Shown: positions 36,845 through 46,860, counted from the stretch's first letter. The stretch is DNA of 64,000 nucleotides from Bacteroidota bacterium (GCA_016722375.1 JADKJG010000001.1:124001-188000); one strand, 5' to 3'. Notes: a model not told the origin generated them from the letters alone. Program-made: numbers and translations.

Positions 36845-39610
36845 CTACCTAATCAGCATCACACTACCTTTCCTAAACACCGCGCGGTCATTGCCAAACA
36901 AATTCAATTTGGCTATATAGGTATATACTTCCGGAGGGGCTGGTTTGCCACGGTAGTTTCCATCCCACGGGAACTTGCCGTCATGCACCTTCTCGCCAAA
37001 CCGATTGAAAATTTGAAAGGACACCACCTCTACTCCACTTTGAGTCTGGATATAAAAGTTGTCATTATTTCCATCGTTGTTAGGGGTGAATGCGTTTGGT
37101 ATAAAGAAGTTATTCGGATAGATAATTCTTATCAGCGATGAGTCACTTCCCATACATCCTCCTATATAAATTTTCAACCCATAGTATTGGTCGCTGAGAG
37201 GCGATACCCATGGAGTGGTGCAGTTTTGACAAGAGATGTTTATTGCCGGATACCAAGTGAAAGAATCCACCGATCCGGATGCCAGATTGATGTCGGTATA
37301 AAGCATCACGCTATCACCGTATAAAATAGTAGTATCAGGATAAACAGACAGGTTAGGTATCTGAGTGATAGAAACCGTTATTGCATTACTGGTGCCGGTG
37401 CAGCCATTTGCATCGGTGACCTGTACTGAATATTGACCGGGCTGGCTGACACGAATAGAAGGGGTGGTAGCGCCATTACTCCATTTGTAGGAAGCATAGC
37501 TCCCTGTCACAAATAAATCAACGCTCTGGCCAGTGCAAAGACTGGTGGGACCACTTGAATCAATATTTGGGGTAGGGTTTGCACCGGAATAGACATAAGC
37601 CGTATCTTGACGGAAACAGTTGGCATCGGTAGCTTTGACTACATAAAAGAAGGTATCTACTGTTCCGGCAGGAACCGTCACCAGCGGATTGGCCGCAGAA
37701 GTGCTATTCATATATGATTGAACAGTCGGATCGGAACCTGTCCATAAAATAGTGGAGCCGTTAGAGGTAGGATTGCCACCAAGGGTAATTAATCCACCTT
37801 CACAAAGACTAAATGGACCACCGGCATCAGCCGGAGGGGCGGGAACAACTGTAACATCCAAACTGTTCGTTACCCAAAATTCGTTACAGGCATCGTAAAT
37901 AGTACAGATTGCTGCGATGCTCTTTTCCGGATAAGCAGTAATGTCTGGTGAATTGGAAATAGTAGTAACCACCGTATCATACTTCCATTCATATCTATAA
38001 GGCGGAACCCCACAGTTGGGATGTGCGGTGAAAATGACTGGCTGACCCGCACAAACCTGCGTTCTGTCCTGGGTGATATTTCCTTCCACCTTGCAAGCCT
38101 CTACGGTCATCTGCCAAAGGTTTCCGCGAGCGCAGAGATAGCCACAAGCATCTCCGCAGATGGAGTCCTGATTCCTCAATGTAAAATTCAATTCATAGTC
38201 AGGGCATTGTGGTTGAAGACATCCCAGATAATTAGGCACCAAACTATTGACTCGTATGGAACGCGCCGAAGGCACCAAGATTGAATCGGTAGTACAAGTT
38301 CCGGTATATGGAGGCGCTGCCGGATTACAGGACAACAAGCCGGTTGTAGTCTTACAGGTGTCGCTTAAAACCTCCATCGTTACCTGACTGAAGGTACAGA
38401 AAGGAGCCGTAAGCGGTGGAACTCCACAGGTATTATCATAGGTAAGTTGATATTCTAAATCTACAAACACGTTCGTCAACTTACTTTTGCCGGGAACCAC
38501 CACCGGTTGAGAAGTAGGAGGACTATTGAACATTTTATATTCGCAAAAGGCAGGTTTAGTGCTGAAGCCCATATTCGCAGTGATACCACCGGCTGTAGAG
38601 CGGAAACTACCTAGTTTTGTAATTCCGGAAACCACGGGGTCAATAGTCAAGGGATATAAATTTTCCTTATCGTTCAGCCAATCAATGGGGATAAACATCT
38701 GCAAGGTGAATTCATTATTGGGTTCACGTAACAGTTTATATTTTCCATGCATTCCCCAGGCTTTTGCATCAATGAAAACCGGTTTTTCGTAAGTAATCAA
38801 TGCTTCACCCGCTGGGTTAGTGATCGTATAGTTCCCCTTAAAATATTCTCCCCCATTCAGTCTTTCCCCGTCCGGAGATTCTATTATAGCATATCCAACA
38901 GGAAGAGTAAAGTGATCTTCAATCACCATCCACCCTTTGGAGATAGGAAGTGATAAAGGAGCCGGGATCACATAGTTTGCCTTTATTTCTCCGGTAGTGA
39001 AAATCAATTCCAGATTGACCCCCTGCCAAATATCTTTAACCTGAGCTCCCTCCTCTCCTACTGTATAACGGTCATATTTACCCGGCTCTGGTTTCGTGTA
39101 AGCATCGTTCTCATTATAAAAATACATGACCGGTTCCCGGTTGAACTCAAACTCAAATTCATCCACACGAAGAGAAGTGGATTTTTTGTTTACATCAAAC
39201 TTGGTTGGTACCGGTTGGTTCTCAGCAGTATAAACTCCTTGCTGCGAAGTGGGGCGAAGACGCTTGTCAATAGTTCTCCAAATATCGTTTTCACTTCTCT
39301 TATAATGTAGTGGGAGAAAAGATTTTTGAGAAAATGTATGATTGGGTTTATCCGGGTTAATAAACTGTCTGGAATCTACCGTTCTTTCATCTATCAACTC
39401 TGCACAGGTAACACACTGCGCATTGAAAGGAAGTATCCCAAATTCGGGATGCTGTTGAGCCTCGGGAGATGATCTTTTAATGCTCTCTTCGGATATTATC
39501 TTCTCATCTTGGCGAAAGGATTGGAAGTTATGATTCTTCACTCGCATTTGCTGGGCAACCAAGGCCAAGGGGAACAGCAATACTATAAATACGTAAATGT
39601 TCTTTTTCAT
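36845..39610 (-). CDS. Large secreted protein with type B (CHU_C/gliding-type) sorting domain
   Basis: 921 residues: signal peptide (YVFIVLLFPLALVAQQ), an N-terminal ~350-residue region with DPVVSGITKLGSF, then Ig-like/PKD-like repeats with paired cysteines (CAGQPVIFTAHPNCG, CEGGLITLGGNP, CTGQSVDLFVTG). The C-terminal domain has IPNAFTPNNDGNNDNFYI, VVSFQIFNRFGEKVHDG and FPWDGNYRGKPAPPEVY, the hallmark of the gliding-motility-associated (type B) T9SS signal. It is therefore exported and probably stays surface-linked, distinct from the type A cargo elsewhere in the window. Confidence 0.9.
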   Translation of the reverse strand: MKKNIYVFIVLLFPLALVAQQMRVKNHNFQSFRQDEKIISEESIKRSSPEAQQHPEFGILPFNAQCVTCAELIDERTVDSRQFINPDKPNHTFSQKSFLPLHYKRSENDIWRTIDKRLRPTSQQGVYTAENQPVPTKFDVNKKSTSLRVDEFEFEFNREPVMYFYNENDAYTKPEPGKYDRYTVGEEGAQVKDIWQGVNLELIFTTGEIKANYVIPAPLSLPISKGWMVIEDHFTLPVGYAIIESPDGERLNGGEYFKGNYTITNPAGEALITYEKPVFIDAKAWGMHGKYKLLREPNNEFTLQMFIPIDWLNDKENLYPLTIDPVVSGITKLGSFRSTAGGITANMGFSTKPAFCEYKMFNSPPTSQPVVVPGKSKLTNVFVDLEYQLTYDNTCGVPPLTAPFCTFSQVTMEVLSDTCKTTTGLLSCNPAAPPYTGTCTTDSILVPSARSIRVNSLVPNYLGCLQPQCPDYELNFTLRNQDSICGDACGYLCARGNLWQMTVEACKVEGNITQDRTQVCAGQPVIFTAHPNCGVPPYRYEWKYDTVVTTISNSPDITAYPEKSIAAICTIYDACNEFWVTNSLDVTVVPAPPADAGGPFSLCEGGLITLGGNPTSNGSTILWTGSDPTVQSYMNSTSAANPLVTVPAGTVDTFFYVVKATDANCFRQDTAYVYSGANPTPNIDSSGPTSLCTGQSVDLFVTGSYASYKWSNGATTPSIRVSQPGQYSVQVTDANGCTGTSNAITVSITQIPNLSVYPDTTILYGDSVMLYTDINLASGSVDSFTWYPAINISCQNCTTPWVSPLSDQYYGLKIYIGGCMGSDSSLIRIIYPNNFFIPNAFTPNNDGNNDNFYIQTQSGVEVVSFQIFNRFGEKVHDGKFPWDGNYRGKPAPPEVYTYIAKLNLFGNDRAVFRKGSVMLIR

Positions 39611-39703
39611 AAAGCGGACAAATATAAAAGTTTGAGCGGTTTGATAAACCAGCGACCGGAAAGACGGAGAATTACAGCAAAACGTTTGCTGCGGTGCAGA
39701 AAA

Positions 39704-40288
39704 TTATCTTAAAACAAAGGTATTCAGCACCCGAAGCACATACTCCTTGAACTTCATAGCCTCCTCAGCTTCATAGGTGGAGTCGCGATATTGGAAGGTA
39801 ATGTTTATCATATAAGCAGCTTTTCTCTTTTCAGAATAGGCCACCAAATAATAATTCGTAAAATTGGATGCCTTGGCTCGGCGATAATATCTGGTATGAT
39901 AAAACGTAGCTGTTTCGCCACTGGCAATAACCAGCGAATCGCGGCTATAGTTAAAATTACCCGAGGTCACCCTATCAGGATAGGAAGTCATTTCTGTTAA
40001 AATATAATCTTCTGCCTGCCGGATATTGGCGCACTCAAACTTGCGAAGCGTCATGACTGCTGTAACAGGCGTATTATTATAAACTAAGGGAAGCGACACT
40101 TCTGAAAACTCATAGCGCTGGTCTTTGCTTCCGGCGTTCAGATAAGGCGTGTTGCGCCACCTTTCGGGAACATCCAGCGTAAACTCGGTAGTCTGTATTT
40201 TCTTGGTGGAACGAAATACCATCGTATCCAACTGTGCTGAAAGCAAAACCGGAAGCGATAAGAATAAAAAAAGCGTGTACTTGCACAT
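39704..40288 (-). CDS. Exported protein of unknown function
   Basis: 194 residues from the ATG at 40288 (MCKYTLFLFLSLPVLLSAQ signal peptide). The longer open frame from 40390 is rejected because it places the signal internally. The mature part reads EFTLDVPERWRNTPYLNAG and has a PsbP/DUF1795-like flavour (short alpha-beta domain on exported proteins), which I cannot confirm. Periplasmic or surface location expected. Confidence 0.65.
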   Translation of the reverse strand: MCKYTLFLFLSLPVLLSAQLDTMVFRSTKKIQTTEFTLDVPERWRNTPYLNAGSKDQRYEFSEVSLPLVYNNTPVTAVMTLRKFECANIRQAEDYILTEMTSYPDRVTSGNFNYSRDSLVIASGETATFYHTRYYRRAKASNFTNYYLVAYSEKRKAAYMINITFQYRDSTYEAEEAMKFKEYVLRVLNTFVLR

Positions 40289-40703
40289 AAATTCTACTGT
40301 GACAAAGATAGAACGAATCAGGGACAAATGCCTTCGTAGCCTGCCAAAAAAGGTCAAAACTTCTTCACAGAAAAAATTTGATTGTAGCATTCTCTATTAC
40401 ACGACCAATAAAAAAGGGCGACAACTTTCGCTATCGCCCGCGCTTCTTGCCGACTCTCTTTCGGTAGCCGACAAGATGGTTTGGCACCGTTGCAAATATA
40501 ATCAAAGACTTTCTATTCCGTTCATTACACCAACCCCAAAGCCGCTCATCACCTTTTTTGTTATCTTTGCGCTCAAGATTCACAAACAATCCTTCCTCTG
40601 TCGGCTTTCGCCATTAAAAAATCATATTCACATTTCTCTCATCCATGCCTTTCGGGCTTTACCTGCTTTCATACGGGCTTTTTAAAAACAAATATTCATA
40701 AAC
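40289..40703. other. Intergenic region with hairpin and promoter-like element
   Basis: A perfect stem GGGCGA / TCGCCC (40436-40441 / 40454-40459) is followed on the minus strand by a T-run, so it is terminator- or attenuator-like in front of the minus-strand gene at 40288. A full -7 element TATCTTTG lies at 40562-40569 pointing to the helicase, but no TTG is seen 19-21 bases upstream. The helicase leader would be about 125 bases. The plus-strand open frame across this gap does not look coding. Confidence 0.5.
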
Positions 40704-42017
40704 ATGACATTCGATAATTTACAACTCATTGAGCCTATTCTCCGGGCTTTAAAAACAGAAGGATACACTAAACCTACTCCTATTCAGGAAGAAGCGATTC
40801 CGGTAGTATTAAAAGGTAGAGACATTCTGGCCTGTGCCCAAACCGGTACCGGCAAGACTGCCGCTTTCGCCATCCCTATATTGCAATTGCTTCACGGAGC
40901 TCAGGCACACGAAAAGGGACCCAAAACTATCAAGGCTCTTATCCTCACTCCTACCCGCGAACTGGCGGTGCAGATTTCTGACAGCTTTCATTCCTACGGC
41001 AAGCATACCGGCTTGAAACATACGGTGGTCTATGGTGGCGTTTCGCAATTTGGACAAACCGAAGCGCTGAAACGCGGCGTGGATATCCTGATTGCCACAC
41101 CGGGCCGTTTGCTCGATTTGATGAACCAGCGTTTCATTCACCTGCAACACATTAAAATGTTTGTATTGGATGAAGCCGACCGCATGCTCGACATGGGTTT
41201 CATCAACGATGTGAAAAAGGTGATTTCTAAATTGCCTAACAAAAGACAAACTCTTTTCTTCTCGGCCACCATGCCGCCGGTCATCTTGAAACTGGCAGAC
41301 TCTATTTTGTTTGAACCGGTGAACGTAGAAATCACACCTCCTTCATCAACGGTGGACGCTATCAAGCAATCGCTCTATCAGGTATCTAAAAGCGATAAGC
41401 GCGACTTGTTACTTCACTTATTAAAGGACAAATCCATTGCCAGTGTGTTGGTATTTACCCGAACCAAACACGGAGCCGATAAAATTACCAGAGAACTGGT
41501 GAAGCAAGGCATTCAAGCCGCTGCTATTCACGGCAACAAATCGCAGAATGCTCGTCAAACAGCTTTGAATAATTTCAAGGCAGGCAAGCTGCGCGTGTTG
41601 GTAGCAACTGACATTGCCGCACGCGGCATTGACGTAGATAATCTTTCACACGTGATCAACTATGAACTGCCGAACGTGCCAGAAACTTATATACACCGGA
41701 TCGGAAGAACCGGTCGTGCGGGGTTGAGCGGTATCGCCATTTCGTTTTGCGATGCAGAAGAGAGATCAGAATTGAAAGACATTCACAAACTCATTGGAAA
41801 AACTATTCCGCTTGTTGAGGAACACCCTTTCCCCATGCACTTCAGCGAATTCAATGTTAAAAAGGAAGCTCCGAAAAAGAATTTTAACCGGAGCAGTCAT
41901 TCCAATTCCAACAAACCAAAATCTTCCGGTCCTTCTCAAAAAGGAGGCGGCACCAGTGGCGGCGGCGGCGGTGGAAAAAAATGGTGGAATAAAGGTTCGG
42001 CTAGTAAAAAGGGCTGA
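40704..42017 (+). CDS. rhlE: DEAD-box RNA helicase, RhlE-like
   Basis: 437 residues. All core motifs are present in order: Q motif (FDNLQLIEPILRAL...PTPIQEEAIP), I AQTGTGKTAA, Ia PTRELAVQ, GG, Ib TPGRLLD, II DEAD, III SAT, IV VLVFTRTK, V ATDIAARGIDV, VI HRIGRTGRAG. The C-terminal ~50 residues are basic and Gly/Ser-rich, suited to RNA binding. Cytosolic; expected roles are ribosome assembly or RNA turnover at low temperature. Residue set is complete. Confidence 0.95.
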   Translation: MTFDNLQLIEPILRALKTEGYTKPTPIQEEAIPVVLKGRDILACAQTGTGKTAAFAIPILQLLHGAQAHEKGPKTIKALILTPTRELAVQISDSFHSYGKHTGLKHTVVYGGVSQFGQTEALKRGVDILIATPGRLLDLMNQRFIHLQHIKMFVLDEADRMLDMGFINDVKKVISKLPNKRQTLFFSATMPPVILKLADSILFEPVNVEITPPSSTVDAIKQSLYQVSKSDKRDLLLHLLKDKSIASVLVFTRTKHGADKITRELVKQGIQAAAIHGNKSQNARQTALNNFKAGKLRVLVATDIAARGIDVDNLSHVINYELPNVPETYIHRIGRTGRAGLSGIAISFCDAEERSELKDIHKLIGKTIPLVEEHPFPMHFSEFNVKKEAPKKNFNRSSHSNSNKPKSSGPSQKGGGTSGGGGGGKKWWNKGSASKKG

Positions 42018-42095
42018 TTCGATATATTTTTTAACATAGGTGAACGTTTATCTTTTTCATCTAACGGATATTTACATCAACTTTGTAGTTCATAA

Positions 42096-43364
42096 ATGAT
42101 GATGATGTTCAGAAAAACGCTGATTGTATGTTGCTTGACGGTTGCTGCGTGGAGCGCCTCGGCTTCGCAGCTCTTGCTGCCGATGGATGCCGCACAGACC
42201 AATCACCTGAAGGCTTATGGCATTGCTTTTTGGTCGCTGAAACAAACCATCACGGTGGATTGGCTATTGAATTATCGCGGTGGAAGTTTTGCTATTCCCT
42301 ATAATAAGGCTATTGAAACCGAATGTAAAATTCGCGGGGTGAGTTATGAGGTGATTGCAGATGGCCAATACAACGCCATTCTTGCCGAAATCGCCGACCC
42401 CGAACAGAACATGGATGTGATGAAATTGGAGAAGCCACCCAAGGTGGCGGTCTATTCACCCAAGAATAAACTTCCCTGGGATGATGCCGTGACGATGGTC
42501 TTGACCTATGCCGAAATTCCTTACGATCTGGTTTATGATGATGATGTCTTGGACGGCAAATTGATGCTCTATGATTGGCTGCACCTGCACCACGAAGACT
42601 TCACCGGTCAATACGGAAAGTTCTATGCACAGTTCGCCAATGCCCCTTGGTATGTGGAGGATGTTCAATTGCAGGAAGCCACAGCCAAGCGTCGCGGCTT
42701 TGCCAAAGTATCGCAGTTGAAACTGGCCGTTGCCAACCAAATACGCACCTTTGTTTTTGGTGGTGGTTTTATGTTTGCCATGTGCAGCGCTACCGATTCT
42801 TATGACATTGCGCTGGCCGCAGCCGGTACCGACATTTGCGACGTGATGTTTGACCACGACCCACCAGACCCAAATGCACAGGACAAACTGGACTATTCAC
42901 AGTGTTTCGCTTTTGAAAATTGGAAGTTGCACCCCAACCCCTATGAATATGAATACAGCGACATTGACGCGACTCAATATCGCATGGTGCAAAAAGATCT
43001 GGACTATTTCACCCTCTTCGATTTCAGCGCCAAGTGGGACCCGATTCCCACTATGCTTTGTCAGAATCACACCAAAACGGTGAAAGGCTTTATGGGACAG
43101 ACCACGGCCTTCCGCAAACAGTTTATCAAAAGCAGTGTGTTGATTATGGGCCAAAACAAAGCAGCCAACGAAGCGCGTTATATTCATGGAGAATATGGCA
43201 AAGGGCTTTGGACTTGGTATGGCGGCCACGACCCGGAAGATTATCAGCACTTAGTCGGCGACCCGCCAACAAATCTCGATCTGCACCCTAACTCACCGGG
43301 CTATCGCTTGATTTTGAATAATGTACTTTTCCCTGCGGCGAGGAAGAAGAAGCAGAAGACGTAG
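42096..43364 (+). CDS. Exported protein with GATase-like region, often labelled asparagine synthetase B
   Basis: About 422 residues with a signal peptide (LIVCCLTVAAWSASASQ). It begins LLLPMDAAQTNHLKAYGIAFW, which I recall from Bacteroidota proteins database-labelled asparagine synthetase B. However, it lacks an N-terminal Cys-2 glutaminase and a PPi-loop, so that label is doubtful. A ThuA/class I GATase-like fold is suggested by KVAVYSPKNKLPWDDAVTM, the nucleophile-like FAMCSATDSYD and a conserved GEYGKGLWTWYGGHDPEDYQH. It probably acts in the periplasm; substrate unknown. Confidence 0.6.
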   Translation: MMMMFRKTLIVCCLTVAAWSASASQLLLPMDAAQTNHLKAYGIAFWSLKQTITVDWLLNYRGGSFAIPYNKAIETECKIRGVSYEVIADGQYNAILAEIADPEQNMDVMKLEKPPKVAVYSPKNKLPWDDAVTMVLTYAEIPYDLVYDDDVLDGKLMLYDWLHLHHEDFTGQYGKFYAQFANAPWYVEDVQLQEATAKRRGFAKVSQLKLAVANQIRTFVFGGGFMFAMCSATDSYDIALAAAGTDICDVMFDHDPPDPNAQDKLDYSQCFAFENWKLHPNPYEYEYSDIDATQYRMVQKDLDYFTLFDFSAKWDPIPTMLCQNHTKTVKGFMGQTTAFRKQFIKSSVLIMGQNKAANEARYIHGEYGKGLWTWYGGHDPEDYQHLVGDPPTNLDLHPNSPGYRLILNNVLFPAARKKKQKT

Positions 43365-43458
43365 GGAGGTTGGCGGTTCGCAGTTAGCTGTTGGACTAAG
43401 CTGACTCTGTTAGATATCTAATGTTGAATTTCCTCTAAAACAAAAACATCCCTTTCTT

Positions 43459-43737
43459 TCATATCAGCGAAACGGCTTGCTGTAAAATTCTTTCCCGAAG
43501 AGAGGGCTTGATGGCTGAGAATTCTACCAAATCTACTTTTCGTTTCAACTTCTTCGCCAGTGCCTGTTCCATGCGAAGCATGTCAAAAAGCGTAAACCCG
43601 CTCTCCGGTTCAATCAATATATCAATATCGCTGCTCGAATCCTCATCACCTCTACCAAATGAACCAAAAAGCGATGCTTGTTTCAATGGATATTGCTTTA
43701 GCAAATTGATTAACTGCAATTGAAATTGCTTACTCAT
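43459..43737 (-). CDS. MNT-type nucleotidyltransferase (orphan)
   Basis: 92 residues with the minimal nucleotidyltransferase motif GSFGRGDEDSSSDIDILIE: GS(F)GRG followed by the metal-binding D-x-D. Such genes normally pair with a HEPN-domain RNase to form MntA/HepT toxin-antitoxin modules, with MntA neutralising the toxin by AMPylation. Here no HEPN open frame lies on either side (43365-43458 and 43738-43777 are too short), so it is an orphan or a remnant. Confidence 0.8.
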   Translation of the reverse strand: MSKQFQLQLINLLKQYPLKQASLFGSFGRGDEDSSSDIDILIEPESGFTLFDMLRMEQALAKKLKRKVDLVEFSAIKPSLRERILQQAVSLI

Positions 43738-43777
43738 TATGCTGAAATAAGGAATAAAATCTGGTCATGGATAATTA

Positions 43778-44395
43778 CTACCCCCACATTTCCGCTACAA
43801 TCACTACCGGGCCCATTGGCCCTTTGTTGCGGCGGCCATGGGCCTGAACGCTGACAAAATATTTCTTTCCCGATTCCAGCCCATCTAATGTCAAACTAGA
43901 TTTTGAGGAATGAAATTTGCGTAGAACAACTTTGGGCTGGTCAAAGTCATAAAGGAAAATAGTATACCATTTAGCTTTGGTAATCGGCGTCCATTTTAAC
44001 TTCACCAAACCATATTGATTGATTTTGGTTTTGCGATAAATAAGAGGACGCTCAGTGATAGTGACTACCTTATTTCTGGTATTCAAATCATATCCACTAC
44101 TCAAAATAATGTTTGGGTCACCCTTAGAAACACAGGTAATGTAGTGCGAAAGATTTGTAAAGTCCTTCGCCACTTGCTTATGGGCTGTGTTGCGCTTGCT
44201 AATCGAAATTTTACTGCCATCTTCTTTGCTCAAGGCCTCTCTTAACGATAGTACGGACAGCACCAGTGCATCCCTCGACGGAATGATTCCGGGGAAGTTT
44301 GGATTATTAGCCATTCGCTTCGAAACCTTATTGGCTTTGAAATACACCTCAATGGCATTCTTGTTTCTCAGGTCTGTTTTTGCAAAATAGTTCAT
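43778..44395 (-). CDS. FN3-domain protein with N-terminal helical region (paralog family member 2)
   Basis: 205 residues, the same length and layout as the gene at 13659: helical part with NPNFPGIIPSRDAL and NIILSSGYDLNTRNK, then an FN3-like domain (LKWTPITKAKWYTIFLYD, LESGKKYFVSVQAHGRRNKGPMG). No signal peptide. It is immediately followed (upstream on its strand) by the phased palindrome array D. Role unknown. Confidence 0.7.
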   Translation of the reverse strand: MNYFAKTDLRNKNAIEVYFKANKVSKRMANNPNFPGIIPSRDALVLSVLSLREALSKEDGSKISISKRNTAHKQVAKDFTNLSHYITCVSKGDPNIILSSGYDLNTRNKVVTITERPLIYRKTKINQYGLVKLKWTPITKAKWYTIFLYDFDQPKVVLRKFHSSKSSLTLDGLESGKKYFVSVQAHGRRNKGPMGPVVIVAEMWG

Positions 44396-44533
44396 ATTCT
44401 ACTTTGTACGATACCGGAATAAAAAAGGTTTCATCTACGATGAACTCTTTCTATTATAAGCCTGTCAGGATTCGTCATAAGCCATCAGAAAAGGATTAAA
44501 GAAATGACGAAAAGCATGATTATAATTCACAAA

Positions 44534-44775
44534 TAGAAACACAAACTGGCGCAAGTTGTTTCGCTAATTGCAATATAGAAACACAGGTGGAAACAAACTA
44601 TTGATACTATGCGGCGAAGTGTATTTCTAATGGCAAAATAGAAACACAAAAAATGGCAAGGCATATTTCTGATTTTAAATTAGAATCATAAGCTGACATA
44701 ATGTGTGATTCTATTTCAACGAAAGAAACATAAGCAAGGGCAAGGTATCTTTCTATTTGCGAAATATAAACACAG
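44534..44775. repeat. Phased palindrome array D (42-bp period)
   Basis: Dyads of TTTCTA and TAGAAA with a 9-base centre start at 44624, 44666, 44708 and 44750, exactly 42 bases (2 x 21) apart. Further TAGAAACACA half-sites at 44534 and 44576 keep the same phase (42, then 63 to the next). Dyad copies carry one or two changes each, but the spacing never slips. Lies in the 626-base gap between the FN3 gene and the M43 protease; 44776-45021 shows nothing else. Confidence 0.88.
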
Positions 44776-45021
44776 GTAGCGGCAATCTGAGGACAGAAAG
44801 AAGCATCCGCAGAGGGAAAAGCGGGAATCCATCATTAAAACCGATGAATTTATGATAACAATGCCCCTAATAATTGCAATCTAGCTGTTTTCCAATCTGC
44901 CCCTCTCCCACTTCAACACATAAACACCTCAATGCATCCGCACATTCTATATTCAGCATTTAAGCATATATTTACATAAAGACACGATGTGAAGAGATGG
45001 ATTAAGCTCTAAACAGATTAA

Positions 45022-46860
45022 TCAATACCCAAGCACCGAAATTCTTTCGGTGCGAATGGCTTTGCCGGTTTGTAGGCGAAGCAGATAAATACCGGAAGGC
45101 AGGTTGCCAATGCTTAAAGGCAGTTGATGACTACCCGAAGGCAATTCACGATTCATTTGTGTAATCAATGTACCGTTGATATTGAAAAGTGAAATCGTGG
45201 CATCTGCCCTTTCAGCCATTTCCAGTTGAACGGTGATGGTACCATGAACCCGTAAAGGATTCGGGAATACTTTCATGCTGATGCCTGATTCCGTTTCATC
45301 TTCCAGTGAATTATAAAGGAAGGTCTGTATGGACGAACAGCCTTTGGCATCCGTCACTGTTACGGAGTAATTGCCATAAGGAACGTTGTTATTAAACTGC
45401 CCAATGAAACCATTGCTCCAGGCAAAAGTATAGGGAACGGTGCCTCCGGTGGGTAGTGCCAATATAGAATTGTTACCGGTGTTGAAGTGAACGTTGAAAG
45501 GCGGTGGCGCGACCACCGAGACGAGCTGTACGGTTTCAATCCCGTTATTATCTACCATAGTAACGAAATAATTTCCCCGGCTCAATCCATAGGCGATAGA
45601 GTCCTGCGTTCCGTCGGCCCATTGATAGGAAAATGGCGGAGTGCCGGAGGTAGGTGTGATGACCGCATAACCATCCATGCCATTGGCACAGCTCGGACTG
45701 TTGACCGTGACGGTTGCCCGGTTGATAGAGGTGTGAATGTTTTGATAGGGAGCCGTAGAGCCGCAGGTGTTTCCAAAAGAAATAGCTTTGACAAAAAAGC
45801 GGTATTTCTTATCGGCAGCCAATGCACCGGTAACAAAAACAGTATCTGTGATGATGGTGTCGCTCACCACCAATGAAGAGGAAGCACTTTGCAAACGCAG
45901 TTGATAAAACCAAGCATTGTCCACCGCTTTCCATTTAAAAACCGTGTTGGCGCTGTTCACACTCACCTCGCCGTCCAAAGGATAAATCATCTCAACGGTT
46001 GATGGGGTGTTTAGGTTGGGAGGCACAGTATTCAAGAGATAGGAACGCTCGTTGGTTAGCACCCGATTCATTTCAGCAATTTGCATCGGACTGAAACGAC
46101 TGACACAGTAGTCTGAAAAATAACTCATAATCAATGTCGGGTCAATCACCGTTCGGTATAAATCGCCGTTCGGGTCTGTTTGATTCCCGATATATGGACA
46201 GGCTGTGCGGGCGTCTAAAAAATCGGCAGGGGTATCGCAGAACCGGTCGCCGGCAAAGGTGCAGTTGGAGCCGTTCACCAATTCAACGCCCAGTCCGGTT
46301 TCAAAGGTGTGCAACAAACCGAGATAGTGGCCCATCTCATGAGCAAAGGTGGTCTCTTTGGCCCCGAGGCATGATTTATTCAAAAACAATCCGCCGCCCG
46401 CGCTGCCGCTAGACCCCGGAAAGGTGGCAAAACCACAAAGCCCCGGCAGATTTCCGTTGATATATACATTGCAAACGTTCGACCGGTTGTATTTGCTGAA
46501 AGCATCCCAACCCAGCGAACCATCTTGATATTCCCACAGATTGGTATCGCTAATTGTGTCAATGCCTTGAATGAAAAATCCGATATCGAACTGATTGTAT
46601 AGCGAATTCATTTCACAGTGTTCGGTGAAAATCTCTCTGAGACTTACTCCACCGGTGCCATCGGTTTTGGTAATAATGTGGTACCGGATGGGTATCCAGC
46701 GAATGGTTCCGCGGTTGGATAAATAGGATTGGTAATTGCTTCGGTCCTGAGCAGAATAGTCGCGCAGAAATCTTTCAGAAGGAGCAGAACCGCACCAACC
46801 GGATTGAGCAGACAATGTTGAAAACGAAAGTAATAGGCTAAAGATCAGAAAATTCTTCAT
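45022..46860 (-). CDS. M43 metalloprotease with SprB-like repeats and T9SS sorting domain (tandem copy 1)
   Basis: 612 residues: signal peptide, M43/pappalysin-type catalytic domain with zinc motif HEMGHYLGLLH and Met-turn LIMSYFSDYC, an FN3-like segment (FKWKAVDNAWFYQLRLQ), two SprB-type repeats (PPFSYQWADGTQDSIAYGLS; VPYTFAWSNGFIGQFNN), and a type A T9SS sorting domain (KVFPNPLRVHGTITVQLE, LPSGIYLLRLQTGKAIRTE). A secreted gluzincin-like zinc protease. Paralogous to the next gene and to the one at 18288. Confidence 0.9.
   Translation of the reverse strand: MKNFLIFSLLLSFSTLSAQSGWCGSAPSERFLRDYSAQDRSNYQSYLSNRGTIRWIPIRYHIITKTDGTGGVSLREIFTEHCEMNSLYNQFDIGFFIQGIDTISDTNLWEYQDGSLGWDAFSKYNRSNVCNVYINGNLPGLCGFATFPGSSGSAGGGLFLNKSCLGAKETTFAHEMGHYLGLLHTFETGLGVELVNGSNCTFAGDRFCDTPADFLDARTACPYIGNQTDPNGDLYRTVIDPTLIMSYFSDYCVSRFSPMQIAEMNRVLTNERSYLLNTVPPNLNTPSTVEMIYPLDGEVSVNSANTVFKWKAVDNAWFYQLRLQSASSSLVVSDTIITDTVFVTGALAADKKYRFFVKAISFGNTCGSTAPYQNIHTSINRATVTVNSPSCANGMDGYAVITPTSGTPPFSYQWADGTQDSIAYGLSRGNYFVTMVDNNGIETVQLVSVVAPPPFNVHFNTGNNSILALPTGGTVPYTFAWSNGFIGQFNNNVPYGNYSVTVTDAKGCSSIQTFLYNSLEDETESGISMKVFPNPLRVHGTITVQLEMAERADATISLFNINGTLITQMNRELPSGSHQLPLSIGNLPSGIYLLRLQTGKAIRTERISVLGY

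Noticed and set aside
40149..40685. 178-codon plus-strand frame before the helicase
   Set aside because: It overlaps the antisense of a signal-peptide gene and crosses a hairpin and promoter-like element; composition is not protein-like.
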